DNA from: Pseudisothecium myosuroides
Lineage: Eukaryota > Streptophyta > Bryopsida > Hypnales > Lembophyllaceae
Assembly (NCBI GenBank): GCA_951799445.1
Contig: OX637293.1
Coordinates: 17,298,001-17,362,000 of the forward strand
Direction: 5' to 3'
Length of the DNA: 64,000 bases
A program made the position numbers and the translations under genes. Below the pieces are notes generated by a model. It was not told where the DNA came from, did not search any database, and saw nothing but the letters and a program-made list of their open reading frames with translations. Positions 24,619 to 35,100 of the stretch are shown here, one piece after another; the first letter of the stretch is position 1; each line of letters opens with the position of its first letter.

Positions 24619-24951
24619 ATTACTCACTTCAACATTCCTTGGGACCTTATCTCCCAGTGGATGTGAGGATGTTTTGGCAAAAATACTATTTTGTAGAAAA
24701 ATTCCATACAAAGAAACAATTCAATCTTTGATTTGTGTTGCCATGTCCAAAATTCCAATAGCTACTCCCGGAATATAAATCTGTTGTAAAGAGTTTATGG
24801 TGGCTACCAAACAAGCAGATAGTCTAGATTAGGAGTTATTATTACAAGACTAAGGGCTTCTAGGCATGCACTCAGAAATAACTAAGTGAGAGAAGAATTT
24901 AAGTAAAGGAAGAGAAAATTCTCTTAAAACAGTGAGAGTCAATAGAGATAA

Positions 24952-24970
24952 AGGCCCGTTCCCACCAGGC
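24952..24970 (+). repeat. Harbinger left terminal inverted repeat
   Basis: AGGCCCGTTCCCACCAGGC, preceded by the target duplication TAA at 24949-24951. Confidence 0.85.
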
Positions 24971-25256
24971 CCTAGTGGTGCGCTTGTACATTTGTTTCAA
25001 ACAATTAGAAAGTCTGGCATTTCCACCGACGTTGCTTGGCAATTCCCGACCCTATGTGGCACTGGTAGTGGCAGCTTCGTGAAAGCAATACTAGGCGCAT
25101 TTACTCAGAGAAGTTCACAGGCCCACCACAGGCAAAATAGTCGTCAGTTCAGCATGACAATTCTTCCGGAAAGGTAGATTTCAGAGAAAAGTGGGTGGTT
25201 TTGATTACATGGTGGGGTTGGGGTGCATGTAAAATAACAAGTGAGTTGCCAACTTA

Positions 25257-25722
25257 ATGGTAGATACAGTCCCCGATGCACGTCTGGAAACCTCCGTCAC
25301 CATGAAGGCAGAGGCCAAGACTATAGAGGAGACTGTGCTTCACAGTTCACATCACCTCGGGAGTGGAAGAGCTGCAGCTGTGGAATCAGGTGAGTTCAGC
25401 TGCCTGATGTTGCTTTTTTTAGTACAAGTCTGGCGCAAGTGTTAAGAGAATGTGTTTTTTTATTGCAATTTGGTTTTGTTTGGTTGAGGGACTCATCATC
25501 CCTCATGGTAAATTGTGACAGAGCACACATTGCGAAGAAGCTGGAACTGCACGTGCTTGAGCTTTAATACGTCGTCAGTGCATCAAGCAAGGGATCTATG
25601 CAACTAGTGACATCTTCATTTCTGCTGCAGATATGGAGTATTGGAATCCAAATCAGTCATTCGGAGGCCCAATGTGTCCCACAGCCGTTCCCCTACACAA
25701 TAAGTTTTTCCCTTCACTGAAG
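25257..25722 (+). pseudogene. Harbinger ORF1, 5' exons
   Basis: Exon 25257-25389 starts ATG (peptide MVDTVPDARLETSVTMKAEA and so on) and ends at a consensus donor, ATCAG|gtgagt. The next exon follows acceptor tctgctgcag at 25631. It joins in frame (G+AT), giving MEYWNPNQSFGGPMCPTAVP. Its 3' limit, shown here at the gt at 25723, is uncertain because the phase does not fit the main exon at 26622. These would be the N-terminal, probably disordered, part of the Myb/SANT-like ORF1 protein. They lie between the left terminus and the main ORF1 exon, which is where ORF1 leaders are usually found. Confidence 0.5.
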
Positions 25723-26220
25723 GTCGACTTTCACTTTCTAGTGCTGATAGTCTTCCTCACTTTCAGTAATGCCCTGTATATTAACAATCGATGCTCATTT
25801 TAGTAAATGAAAAGAACGGACAGTGGTAGAAAGACTTGAGAATGAAACCTGGAAAACGATGAAGGAACCGAAGCGAAACTAAGAAATAAAGACGGACGAA
25901 TTTCTCTTTCACGCTTGCATGCTGTAGTATACTGAGCTGCACTTCCACAATGAACAGTCTCATACCTTTGTGATACCATTGACCCAGCATGCTAGACTTC
26001 TTCAATGAAAGGTAAATAGGATCAGAAAACGAATGACATGAACTGAAAACTATGCTAGGTGACTTCGAATTTCGAAAATTCAACTCCTTTCACTCACCCT
26101 GAAGTTCTACTGTGAAATAATTCAGTGTCTCTAGGTTTCCAGACCGATGTGAAGGTGAACGCAACGTTGAATATATCTCTCCCATTCGTGAATCCATAAG
26201 CATGAAAACTAGACCTGCAC

Positions 26221-26532
26221 ACATTACAAGAAATTTCAGCCCCTGAAGGGGCCGCGAGTTTTACCCCCCCCGGGTGCAATTACAGAAAAAAATCAAATAA
26301 AAAATTATTTGATTTCAGGTGCTGATGTGGCACTACTTGTGCCACGTCAGACTTTTTTAATTTTTTTTAATATTTTTTTAATTTTTTAATATTTTTATTA
26401 AAAAAAATTATTTAAAAAAAAATTATTTTTTTAATAAAAAAATTATTTTTTTAATGTTCTGTAATTGCACCGCAGGGGTGCCGAAAATGATCTGTTAACA
26501 GCCTCTTTCAGGGCTGAAACTTCTTGTAATGT
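26221..26532. mobile_element. CACTA-like miniature element inside the Harbinger (copy 2)
   Basis: The left end ACATTACAAGAAATTTCAGC matches the complement of the right end (AGTTTCTTGTAATGT-like, ending at about 26532) with few differences. Next to the ends are CCCCTGAAGGGGCC and its counterpart CTTTCAGGGCTGAAA. The core has GTGCCACGTCAGAC and a long A/T-only block, as in the elements at 24350 and 37002. It sits in a presumed ORF1 intron, so it could have inserted without immediate harm. The flanking 3-bp duplication is not convincing. Confidence 0.6.
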
Positions 26533-26621
26533 CCCACGAAAACACTCCGATGATTCAATAAGTAACTGCTTTGGAAGAGGAAAAAACACTCATAATTTCT
26601 GAATTCTAATTTCCTGTGCAG

Positions 26622-27964
26622 GTGGCTCTGCTTCGTTTGGCCAATGTCTTGTCACTCCGTTGCAGGCGACCGCTCCTGCCACTCCGATCAGTGCCACAGC
26701 CACTCCAGTGAATACCAATGCCGGCGCCAGCAGAGCCCCTGCTTCAGCTGGATCCAACCAATCCAAGCGCCCCCGTAAGGATCGACAGTCAAACTAGCAG
26801 CCGAAGGAAGTGATCCTGCTCATATGAGCAAAACGTGACTTGCAGTTGAAGGAGCTCGATGCAGGTGATGCATGTGACCTCATGGTTCCGAACAACACAA
26901 AGTGGATGCGAGTTGCTAACCTGGTCATGGCTAGAGGAGTCTCACGCTGCGTTTGTGACGTTGCTGCTTGCAAGACAAAGTGGAACCAGCTGCTGCCAGA
27001 TTACAAGCGCATTGTCGATTACCTAGGGCGCAGTGGCCAAAATGTGAAAGACTACTGGGAACTCACTTCACCACAACGCAAGTCAGCTAGCCTGCCTGGT
27101 CAATTTCCACGTGATTTTTTTGAACCAATCCATGAGTGGTTCGGGGAACGTCCTCAAATGCGCCCCCCCATCCGCAATACCTTTTGCCCAACTGACAGCA
27201 ACTTCGTGGGAACTCAAATGCCGAAAGATGATGCCCTTGAAGAAGGCGACACAGACACGGAAACAAATGACCCACTTCCCTTCAACAATGTGGACGTACC
27301 AATGTCAACCGAGTTCGGAACGCCCCTGTTGTCTTCTCTTCTGAGCAGCCGCCACGGCACTCCGCTGCCCAGTTGCAGCAGCACTCCAGGCGCCACTGCT
27401 TTCCGTGTGGTGCCACCTACTGTTTCGTCCATCCTATTGAACTCATCAGGTACCAGTCAGACTGCTTTTCAGAGACGACCTGGCAACAATGTTGTGCGTA
27501 GTAAGAGCATTTCTGGTCACACTGTCATAGCTGATGCCACGAAGGCCACATGAGCCATCATGGCCTCCCAAATGAAGGACATTGCGGACGCTTCTCTAGA
27601 AGTGGAGAAAACTAAAATTGAGCTGCAGATGAGGCTTTTCTCGGAGCAGATGGCTTACAAGAGGGAGCGTGATTTGCGTTTATATGAGACAGCAATGCAG
27701 GTACAAGAGAATGCGAGACTTGCAATTCTAAAACAAAGCGACATGATCAACTGTCTCACTCAACTGACAACCGTGTTAGGTCAAGGTCTGGCTGGCCAGA
27801 ACTCGAGCACTGTACATACAATGGAGCCCCAACGTCCCCGCAGTCCGCCACCTCTTGCAGCGACGCAATATAGAGCTCCTGAAAACACCATTAGCCCTTT
27901 CACCCACCGCATTGTGGAGGAGAACGGCTTCTACCACTCGCCTGATCCTATGAGTCCTAATTGA
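26622..27964 (+). pseudogene. Harbinger ORF1, Myb/SANT-like DNA-binding protein, broken
   Basis: The main exon follows acceptor ttcctgtgcag and reads in one frame for about 447 codons. Three in-frame stops interrupt it: TAG at 26795, TGA at 26825 and TGA at 27551. Its parts are as follows. A Thr/Pro/Ala-rich leader ends in the basic patch SKRPRKDRQ. A Myb/SANT-like trihelix follows (QPKEVILLI, VCDVAACKTKWNQLLPDYKR, VKDYWELTSPQRK). Next comes a Ser/Thr/Pro-rich linker, and finally a coiled coil (EVEKTKIELQMRLFSEQMAY). In Harbingers this protein binds the termini and escorts the nuclease to the nucleus. All three stops are explained by C-to-T change (CAG to TAG, CGA to TGA), as expected for methylated, silenced DNA. 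The last sense codons precede TGA at 27962. Confidence 0.75.
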
Positions 27965-28186
27965 CATCCTGAAGCAGCACAAAAACAGACTTGAAAGCAA
28001 GGCAAGACACCCTCCTGTACATAGACTACTGCTAAGTGAAGCATCACCGGCTTATAGTGACTGAGCTCCGCGTGCACTTGCGCAACATGTACATAGGCAA
28101 GTGAGTAGCGGCAGAACAATTTTTTTTGAAAATGACATAAGTTGTAATACTTTCTGTCTTTGAATGCGCCGTACCAGTTGTGTGTG

Positions 28187-28196
28187 AATAAATAAA
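28187..28196 (+). terminator. Overlapping polyadenylation signals for ORF1
   Basis: Two overlapping AATAAA hexamers (aataaataaa) lie about 225 bp after the ORF1 stop, in the right orientation to end its transcript before the convergent transposase gene. Confidence 0.5.
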
Positions 28197-28311
28197 CTTC
28201 TGGTTTTCTAACTACCTGTACCACTCTAAGTTCAAATGAGTTCACTGGTAGTCACAAGTCTTACCACATAGCGAAGCTCTTGTCCGCAAAAGGCAGCGCA
28301 CATTGCCAATT

Positions 28312-29405
28312 TTACGGAGCAACCCTGCGTCTCGTGCTGATGTAGACTCCTAGGTCGGCACGCTTGTCCACCGCCAACAGATTTGTCATGTCTTCATTTG
28401 CTGTTGGCCGCTCTTCGCGCCTCTGCAACTCCTCCTCGTCCACTTCAGCGCCCAGTCCCTCACTGCGCAGGATTGCCAAGAACCGCTCTACGTCTTCGTG
28501 ACTTTGCTTTAGCAGCACATTGTGTAGAATTGCATAGCACACTATAACGTCAAGTACAAATGTGACATGCAATTCACTCTTGACGAGAAATTCACGGAAG
28601 CACTGATTGAGAATACCGAAGGCATTCTCGACAACACAGCGGCCTCTCCTCAGTTTTTTATTGAACAAAGTCTCAGAGACAGAAAGTTGTAGTCCACCTC
28701 GGTGGGGGATCATCAGCCACAGTAAAAGTGAGAAACCCAAGTCACCGATCACGTATGGAGAGAATCCATCAACTAAGCCGGTGGCGTCCGTTAAGTCCTC
28801 ATTAGTGGCCAAATTATATAAAGATGAACATTGCAAGATTCGGCCGTCATTCGTGGAGCCCGGCATCCGACTTATAGGTCAAGAAATTGTTTCTCATTGT
28901 CGACCACAGCTTGACACTGGATAGTGTAAGTACTCTTCTTGAAGTAAAAGTAATCAGTTGCCCCGAAGTCCGGTTTTGAGATGGAAACATGAACTCCATC
29001 GATCGCTCCTACAACAGCAGGCAAGGAACAGAGAGTGAGAAACTTGTTCTGCACTTCTCTCGTGCGATCACCACGAGGCCATGAAATTTCGTGCTTCATG
29101 GTGTCGTTGATAGCGTGCACGACTTCACGGAGCACTTTGTTGATTGTGGAGTGGCCAATGGCAAACATTTCGCTACATATAGTCAAATTTGCTCCATGGG
29201 TGAGCTTGAACAATGTGCAAGCAACCCTGACAAGAACCGGCACTGCAAGACGGTAGTTAGTGTTCCTCCTCTCCACATGTGGCTTGAGCAAGTCAGCAAG
29301 GTTGAATACAGCTTCCTTTGTCATTCTGAACATGGAAATCCACCGTGAATTGTCGTATTGCTCCACAAGAAATCTGGAAAACCACGTTGTTGACCGTGGT
29401 TTCAC
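28312..29405 (-). pseudogene. Harbinger DDE transposase (HARBI1-type nuclease), broken
   Basis: Reading on the - strand from an acceptor-like tttctag at the 29405 side, the protein has a helical N-terminal region (WISMFRMTKEAVFNLADLLK) and the three catalytic blocks of the DDE_Tnp_4 family. The first Asp is in VVGAIDGVHVS, the second Asp in YVIGDLGFSL and the Glu in VVENAFGIL. The acidic residues are intact. The frame is broken at 28866-28874. There a TAA replaces the Tyr codon expected in FLDLYVG, and one base is missing in the following G-M-P-G-S-T-N-D stretch, shifting the frame. Its start (GTG here) is an exon boundary rather than the true N-terminus. It would cut and paste the element together with ORF1, but this copy cannot be functional. 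Confidence 0.8.
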
Positions 29406-30004
29406 CTAGAAACAAACATCATCGGGGAAAATATAAGAAGAAAAGCAGAGTCGATAACTGTGCAGAGCGGTCTCCATGACTGACAGAACGTCGAAGATTG
29501 GCATGTCCTTGGCTTGCACAGCGGAAGCAGTCAGGTACAGGGCTACCTCGTTAGAGTCGGGTAACAGCTACAGTGAAACTAATTGATTCGCATCCATGAT
29601 CAAAGTGAGAAGCCCAGACGTGAAAGTCATGACATTGCAAGGACTGTTGAACTGATCCATGGTGTGGAAGCTTGCTCTGGTAAGTGAAATCTGCGCACCC
29701 AGATACAGAGTTCAGGAAACTCTAATTCATAGGAAGAGGAAGCACAGAATAGAATGCAGGCAGGGAAAATTGAAAGAGCCGATCCGTCACCCTCATAGCG
29801 TCTACCGCAAGAGTGCCGGCGCATTAGCATTGCAAGTGGCAGCGGCGCTGCCGCAATTACTCCGTCCTCGATTGCATGAATGGAAGTACAGGAATCGACT
29901 TCAACGTCGAGAAAATAATCAAGGGCGGCGCATCGACAATAGCCTTGATTTTTATCAGGAACCCAAACTAACCATGCTGCAAGGTTTGCATCATTAAAAC
30001 ACAA
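29406..30004 (-). other. Probable 5' intron/leader region of the Harbinger transposase
   Basis: Both strands show frames of about 110-125 codons (29627-30004 on -, 29659-29997 on +). I cannot tell which, if either, was coding. By position, the N-terminal exon of the transposase should lie here or in the right terminal segment after 34366. Confidence 0.35.
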
Positions 30005-30378
30005 AGGAGTCTAGGGCGAAGTGTGAGCGCTTGTTTATCCACCCTTGGTAAAGAAGCGAGCACAACCAGGCTCTCGGTAATTAACCGTTCTGATTTGATC
30101 TATGGGTGTCTAGCGCCAATCCATTGTGCCTTCCAAGCAATGGATCTTTTCTATGCTCCTAAGACTCGTTAATTTGGATAATGAAGAAAACAAAACGAAA
30201 CCCTAATTGGAATTGCTATGACTACTAAGTCTGGATCAAAGCCTACGAAGGCTTAGTGGTTTGGGAGAGGAGTGAATTCTAGTCTAAACTTATCTATTCT
30301 AAATGAAAGAGTACCTTATGCCATTTCTAAAAGTATAAAGCTTGTTTGATTTGGACTCTCCTAGAGAAAGTTAGGGAC

Positions 30379-31061
30379 GGATGAAGTTTGATCGCTACTC
30401 GGTTCCTCAAACTTCATCCATGCTTTTCTATGGATTACGGATTTTGATTTGACTTGGGATTTGGGCTATGAGCCTGATCCCCTAAGTTTAACCGAATCAC
30501 CAAGTTTTGGCTCAGATGGATGAAATCCTCTAGGATTCATCCATTACTTGTTCCGGACTTCATCCCTTCTTAACTACTTGGGGTTTAGGTATTTCCTTAA
30601 GCTGGGTTTAGTATTGGGTTATCCTAAACTTGTTCTAAGATGTTTTAAATCTATACTTAACCTAACCTTAATCTTAAAAGTCCCTAATCCGCCTTCTAAT
30701 CTTACTTAAGGATCTTAAGTGTGGTTACCAATGTACTAATCGTAGAACTTAAGACTTGTTCCGAGGAGATCTTGATTGTAGCTTCCTATTTTGACTAATC
30801 ACATTAGATTTGGGTTTTCCTATCAAAATTTATCCATGGATGAAGTTTGACCGCTAATCGGTCCTTCAACCTTCATCCGCTAATTACGGCTAACTCTAAT
30901 TCCAAACTAACTTCTAATTTCACGGTTGGGTTCCTAATCACTTTATCTTTTCAAATACTATTCTTTGTTCCTCTTGGATGAATTTTGCTAAGTTTCATCC
31001 AACATGACTCCCTAACTTCATCCGCCCATAACTCCTTCGTTTTAGCTCAGATTTGGATGAA
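30379..31061. repeat. Cluster of GGATGAA / TTCATCC dyads
   Basis: Eleven exact copies of the 7-mer, in either orientation, lie at 30379, 30413, 30518, 30536, 30559, 30838, 30872, 30976, 30994, 31017 and 31055. Eight of them pair as four small inverted repeats: 30379/30413, 30518/30536, 30838/30872 and 30976/30994. Two of the stems extend to GGATGAAGTTTGA. Chance would give about 0.1 copies over this length. Confidence 0.8.
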
Positions 31062-31798
31062 TGATGACTTTTTGGAATCCCGGGAACTTCTAATATAATG
31101 TTCTAAGCTTAGTTTAACCCTGACTTTGGTTCTTCCCTACTCTAGCTCTCGGCCTCCTTCTAATTATCTTGATAAAACAAAGTTAAACACAGAAGAGTGG
31201 GGATTTTAGGGGCCCACCTCATATTGGAGGTCTTGGATCAAACGGTCGAGGTTCCCCCCCTCAGCCATGTCCCTTCCTCTTGGATTCTTGGCTCCTTGAG
31301 TGATTCTTGAATCGGGGAAGATTTGAGAACGAAGTGGTAGATGCGGTGGGATTTCTTTCTTCTCCTTCTTTCCACCCCTTCTTACACCAACCAACTTGTC
31401 TTCCAAAGTTCTTATGCGTTGACTTCGTTCTTACACCTCTTACACCTTGACCTTCCCAAGTCCTTACGCGGTTGACCTTTCTTTTACGCCCAAGAACACG
31501 CTCTTTTTTACTCTTACGTTTACTCTCCCAATGGCCCAAATTTGTTAGTTGAGATTTCCCCTAATCCATCCACTAGCATGCTTCTCTCCTATTTCATCTT
31601 CCTCCTTGTTCGTAATGCTCAAAGTTTTTGGTTATGGTGTGTGGAGAGCTTGGGTGAGTTGTGCGTGGAGTGATTGTGTGAGTTTGCAGATTACTTGGTG
31701 CTTTAACACGAGTTCTTCCCTAACCCTACAAGATCTTAGCTTACACGTCCGTTTGCCCAACCCTTACCTCTACTATTTTGCTTCCATCCTTCTACTTT

Positions 31799-31885
31799 GC
31801 TAATTTCTACTTCTACTAGGCTAATTTCTACTTCTACTATGCTAATTTCTACTTCTTCTATGCTAATTTCTACTTCTACTATTCA
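31799..31885. repeat. ~20-bp minisatellite, four to five copies
   Basis: The unit tgctaatttctacttctact is repeated in tandem with minor changes. Confidence 0.9.
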
Positions 31886-32025
31886 GATTCTGGCCTTGAC
31901 TCCCCTCTTTCTTTGTCACTTTTTTTTTTTTTTCTTCCTTCCCTAGAGCCTAGATTGCCAAAAAAAACGGACAAAAAAAAGAAAGAACAAGAAGACCAAA
32001 ATTTTGGCCACGGCTTGGCTGCTGC

Positions 32026-32235
32026 GGAGCCTGGCGCTGTAATGGCTGGCTGCTGCGGTACCCGACCGCTGCGGTGGTCCGGCGCCGCGGTGGCCTGGCT
32101 GCTGCGGTACCCGGGGCTGCAGTACCCGGCTGCTGCAATATTCGGCGCTGCAATGGCCCAGCTGCTGCGGTATTCGGCACTGCGGTGGCTTGGCCGGCTG
32201 GGGCTTGGTTGGTTGAGGCCTTGGCTGGCTGGGAT
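32026..32235. repeat. G+C-rich imperfect tandem repeat
   Basis: Repeated forms of ggctgctgcggtacccgg alternate with gcgctgcaatggc-like words, period roughly 33-36 bp. The base composition differs sharply from everything around it. Open frames here on both strands are by-products of the repeat. Confidence 0.75.
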
Positions 32236-32399
32236 TTTAGGGAGGGTCCAGGCGTGCTAGTCGGGCTCCCCACAAGGCAAAGTTAAACTGGATCACAAGT
32301 GACTCGATCTAAGCTCGTAGGGGGATTTTGGAGGCTAAACCTTGAATTAGTTCCAAGAGGTTTTGGAAACTAAACCTTGTACGTAACTTCTGGGGGGGG

Positions 32400-32640
32400 T
32401 CAAAGCTTCGCCGTTGAGTTGGTTTTAACACCAACTCTAAGACTTTGAGAACACGAGGTAGTTCGAAGCTTCGCCGTCTAACCGGGTTTTTAACACTTCC
32501 TCTAAAACTTAGGTACCAGTGGAATCAAAGCTTCGCCGTCTAAGGGGGAAGCCACACGTCAACAACCAACTTCAAAGAAGGACCCAACCCGTTAGAACGT
32601 CACGATCCTAGGGGGGCCCACAACTCCGCCGTATGGGGGG
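32400..32640. repeat. ~60-bp repeat marked by AAGCTTCGCCGT
   Basis: The word aagcttcgccgt occurs near 32405, 32466 and 32527, with a weaker form (aactccgccgta) near 32623. Between the words, 'accaactctaagacttt'-like sequence recurs. Confidence 0.7.
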
Positions 32641-34365
32641 AGGACCACACACCACGGGTCTTTAGAGAGAGCAAAAGAGGTCCCCCACTAAGGGAGAAGC
32701 ACTCGGAGGTTAATACGGACACGTGGATTGGACAACACAATCCTTAAACGCAAAAGACCCCCCGGTGGGCGGCAGAGCCTAGGCACGGAGGGGGGAGCTT
32801 TAGGATTACGACAAAACTCAAAGAACTCCCAAGCAAGCTAGCACTTCAAGCAAAGGACTTTAACTGACAAGTTAGCGACCCAAGTGACCCAAAAATAAGC
32901 CAAATAATACCCAAGACTACTCAAAACTCATAGACACAAAGGAAGAAGGACCCCCAAGACCTTCAAAAGCTGAAAATAGAACAACAACGGAGCACCACGT
33001 GCTCAAAACACCGTGGAAGTGCCTTTGGCTAAAATAGCCAAAAAATCCAACATAAGTTGGACCCACGGACCCAAAACATGAATGGGGGTGGTTTTAGAGA
33101 GAAATGAGGGCCCTTTTATAGGTTTCCCAAGGCCCTCACCTCCCCTCTTTTAACCTAGGTAACCCTATCAACTTGGATTTTCATCCTTATCTTTTAGGAT
33201 TTTCACGTAGTTTGGGTTTTACGTTGGTCCAACACTCTAACTATTGGAGATTAACTCCAAATCAAAAACCGATTGCGCCATTGGCTTCAGAAGGCCATTT
33301 TTAGTCCTGAGATCCCCTCACCCCCTATTCCAATCCCAAAATCCCACCGTAAACTATCGCCAACTAGAGTCAGTAAAAGAGGTAAAAATCTACTTTTTGG
33401 AGGTTACCTTTTCTGACAAAAGTGACTAGCCAGGGTGGTCTGGGAGGTCTTAGGGAGTAAGAAAAGGCCCTTCGTTGACTTCGTTCCGACTTCGTGTGCT
33501 CCCGGGACGCCGGTCAACTCCACGTAAATCCCGCCACGTGGATAATTCGAAGGAATGTTGGTGATTCGGCCATCTCCCGCTATCAAAACACCACGAAACT
33601 CGTCGGGGCGCGTTATTAGCATAAAAGAAACTATCCTAATTTTTAGTGAGATTTTACCGCTACCTGGGTAATTATCGTGAATTTCCCATCGGGGTTTTAG
33701 GCGGTTGACCGTCCGGAAGGAGTATTTCTTCAATCCAGAAAATTCCGAAACTTCTTGGGGAACCTCTCATGGGGTTTCCCAAGAGATTTTCAAGTTTACA
33801 TCTTGATCTTGCATGTCTTGATACGGAGGGCAAAAGGATACCTCCGTTGGTTTACCGGCAGTCATGGAATCTTCCGCATACGGGGGAATCTTGGCACATG
33901 GATTTCGCTTTCGACTTTCCAGTATGGTTTAGACCCAAGATCACAATCCGGTGACCGTAGATTCCTCCACTGGCCTGTCTTGCGAAAGTGACACCTGCAA
34001 GCTAACAATTGAGGTTTCTACTATTCGTCGATGGGATGGGGAAATTGAAACCTCTCTTGGGGAATCTACCTAAGAATCTCCCTAGACTTCCCTCAGACCA
34101 ATTTAGCCCAGCTTGGTCACTTGCATAGTGATTTTAGGCTATTTTGGGTAAGAACCCTCAAACCTACTAGTTCCCACTACTTCTATGGCTCCAACCTATT
34201 TACAAGTGGATTTTAGGACTATTTTAAGGAGAAAAGGCTATTTAGAACCAAAGGGCATATTGGTATGTAACATGTTCATTCTGGTTTTACACTCTTTTTA
34301 GGGCTTTTTGTGTATAATTATGACTTAATTTGTACAATCTAAGAAAAAAAAAGACTATGAGTCCT

Positions 34366-34942
34366 AAGTGACGAATTGGGAGCTCACACGAAGCGAACCT
34401 GTGGAGATTGTAAGCGCCGGCGCTCTCCGTCGTCGGAAACGCCTTCTTCGCCCAGCGCTTCGGCAGGAAATCGCCGCCAAATCGCCTTCCCAGCCGCACT
34501 CCAAAATCCATTGGTTGCAGAGAAGCCCGCCGCCAAAAAGCTCGTTGTCGTTGAAGAAACGTTTCCGCAATCACAACGGAAAGAACGGCGAACCAGACCT
34601 CGCTTCCATGCTCAACGTGAGTACATTGCAGCGATTCCACTGCGTAGAAAAAAAAAAGAATCCCTGCTCCTGAACTCACTCACGAAGAGGGAGAAAGCTC
34701 ACGCACGCACTGACGACCCCACCACTACTTCCGATGCTCGTCACGGGACCGGTGGGAACGCCCTCACAGTCTAAACCGCAACAATATATGAAGTTCCTAA
34801 AACTCCCTGTCAGTGGGAACGGTCTTCTAGCTGACACCAAACACATCCCACAAAAAACATGTACCGAGCCTTCGACCGTGTGAACACATTTCTTGCTTTC
34901 TTCCAAAACGCCATTAAGAAGTACTCCTCCCCCTTAGCTACA
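34366..34942. other. Harbinger right terminal segment
   Basis: A G+C-richer stretch returns after the nested insertion. It is open on + (34376-34774) and on - (34287-34679), rich in Arg, Ser and Pro. On the - strand it could encode the first exon of the transposase, but no motif decides. The inverted terminal repeat follows directly. Confidence 0.4.
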
Positions 34943-34961
34943 GCCAGGTGGGAACGGGCCT
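34943..34961 (-). repeat. Harbinger right terminal inverted repeat
   Basis: GCCAGGTGGGAACGGGCCT is the complement of the left end with one mismatch, followed by the target duplication TAA at 34962-34964. Confidence 0.85.
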
Positions 34962-35100
34962 TAAGTGATGCAAGTTTGGAATAATACATTTATCAATTAT
35001 GGATAGTAGATTTTTTAAATATCTATGAATTTATGAATTAGAATTACACAAATAAGTCCACAAGTTTTAACTCAAGAAGGGGAATTCAAATTTCTTCTGT

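Larger units (their letters stand above)
30005..34365. mobile_element. Unclassified ~4.3-kb insertion inside the Harbinger
   Basis: This block separates the transposase upstream region from the element's right end and differs from both. It has no long reading frame, many ctaa/ttag words, several tandem repeats and a G+C-rich middle. I could not find long terminal repeats, a primer-binding site, inverted ends or a target duplication. It could be a non-autonomous retroelement such as a LARD, or a Helitron-like insertion. Borders are estimates: the left is placed after cattaaaacacaaagg, the right before ctaagtgacgaattggg. Confidence 0.4.
24952..34961. mobile_element. PIF/Harbinger transposon, complete but inactive
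   Basis: The 19-bp inverted ends AGGCCCGTTCCCACC-GGC (one mismatch, A versus T at position 16) lie at 24952-24970 and 34943-34961. The 3-bp duplication TAA flanks both ends (24949-24951, 34962-34964), as expected of PIF/Harbinger. The element carries a Myb/SANT-like ORF1 (+ strand) and a DDE nuclease (- strand) in convergent arrangement. This is the standard two-protein system, in which ORF1 binds DNA and helps import the transposase. Both ORFs are broken. Two later insertions (26221-26532 and about 30005-34365) inflate it from an original ~5.3 kb to 10.0 kb. Confidence 0.85.

Noticed and set aside
31913..32273. Pro/Ala/Gly-rich frames on both strands
   Set aside because: They arise from the G+C-rich tandem repeat, which is open on both strands by composition.
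30005..34365. LTR retrotransposon
   Set aside because: No pair of long direct repeats, primer-binding site, polypurine tract or gag/pol reading frame was found, so the block was left unclassified.
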